From Pseudolabrys sp. FHR47 (lineage in GTDB: Bacteria > Pseudomonadota > Alphaproteobacteria > Rhizobiales > Xanthobacteraceae), in contig NZ_CP039740.1 of assembly GCF_005153485.1 (NCBI RefSeq), positions 1,119,001 to 1,183,000 of the forward strand: a DNA stretch of 64,000 bases, in the 5' to 3' direction. The notes below the pieces were generated by a model. It searched no databases and was not told where the DNA came from. It saw nothing but the letters and a program-made list of their open reading frames with translations. A program made the translations under genes and the position numbers. This document shows positions 63,951-64,000 of this stretch, piece by piece (the stretch's first letter is position 1; every line of letters starts with the position of its first letter).

Positions 63951-64000
63951 TCAGGCACTCTTGAGCACCTTCACAATGTCCTTGGAGATGGTCTCGTTAC
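63951..64000 (-). CDS. C-terminal end of a gene cut by the window edge
   Basis: Only the last 15 codons are visible (NETISKDIVKVLKSA and a TGA stop at 63953-63951). The frame is open to the edge. Identity cannot be given; the intergenic gap before the MotA-like gene is 227 bp. Confidence 0.35.
   Translation of the reverse strand, partial: NETISKDIVKVLKSA

Overview
The window is a GC-rich chromosomal segment of an alphaproteobacterium, most likely Hyphomicrobiales near the Bradyrhizobiaceae/Xanthobacteraceae (Pseudolabrys-like is a guess). Reasons: a CpdR-type cell-cycle regulator, dense clusters of ABC, TRAP and Bug solute receptors, an EttA and a NUDIX protein of alphaproteobacterial style, and three kinds of short palindromic elements that resemble intergenic repeats of that group (from memory, not searched). 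There is no prophage, integrase, transposase, CRISPR array or rRNA. One tRNA (Val, GAC) is present.

Layout. 1-5.4 kb: N-formylglutamate amidohydrolase, CpdR, tRNA-Val, RidA convergent with a D-serine dehydratase-like PLP enzyme that is coupled to a DEAD-box helicase. 5.5-13.3 kb: RpiR regulator and amidohydrolase divergent from a five-gene Dpp/Opp-type ABC transporter. 13.4-15 kb: stand-alone PAS protein and FolD. 15.1-21.5 kb: sulfide locus with sulfide:quinone oxidoreductase and a DUF2892 protein, divergent from an SqrR/BigR-type persulfide sensor followed by an RND efflux pair. One perfect inverted repeat overlaps both divergent promoters. 21.6-36.4 kb: a large catabolic/uptake island (DHOD-like flavoprotein, Bug receptor, IclR regulator, DUF6282 metal hydrolase, cupin protein, HpcH/HpaI aldolase, complete Liv-type ABC transporter, flavodoxin-fold reductase, SDR, TAXI-TRAP transporter) whose substrate cannot be read from sequence. 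36.7-39.6 kb: nadC-phnN-AMP-phosphorylase-like operon that could recycle nucleotides to PRPP. 39.6-47.3 kb: FlK-like thioesterase, GmhB, a flippase-like membrane protein, a 1.4 kb non-coding stretch with a strongly folded repeat, then a surface-polysaccharide cluster (UDP-sugar dehydrogenase, GT2, CapD-like epimerase/dehydratase). 47.3-64 kb: mostly housekeeping and small genes: degenerate REC-EAL protein, hydroxyacid dehydrogenase, EttA, VapBC, exported small proteins, cupin, YqhA family, FMN reductase, exported methyltransferase, MltB, two tandem glycine/tyrosine-rich exported proteins, NUDIX hydrolase with a histone-H1-like tail, a ParDE-like toxin-antitoxin pair translationally linked to a GNAT gene, DUF4031, and a MotB/MotA-like pair.

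The best candidates for something not well described are the sulfide-responsive divergon with an RND exporter, the nadC-phnN-phosphorylase PRPP salvage operon, the unassigned catabolic island, the folded repeat at 41968-42078, and the apparently leaderless antitoxin-toxin-GNAT operon. Everything here comes from reading the sequence; no database search was run.
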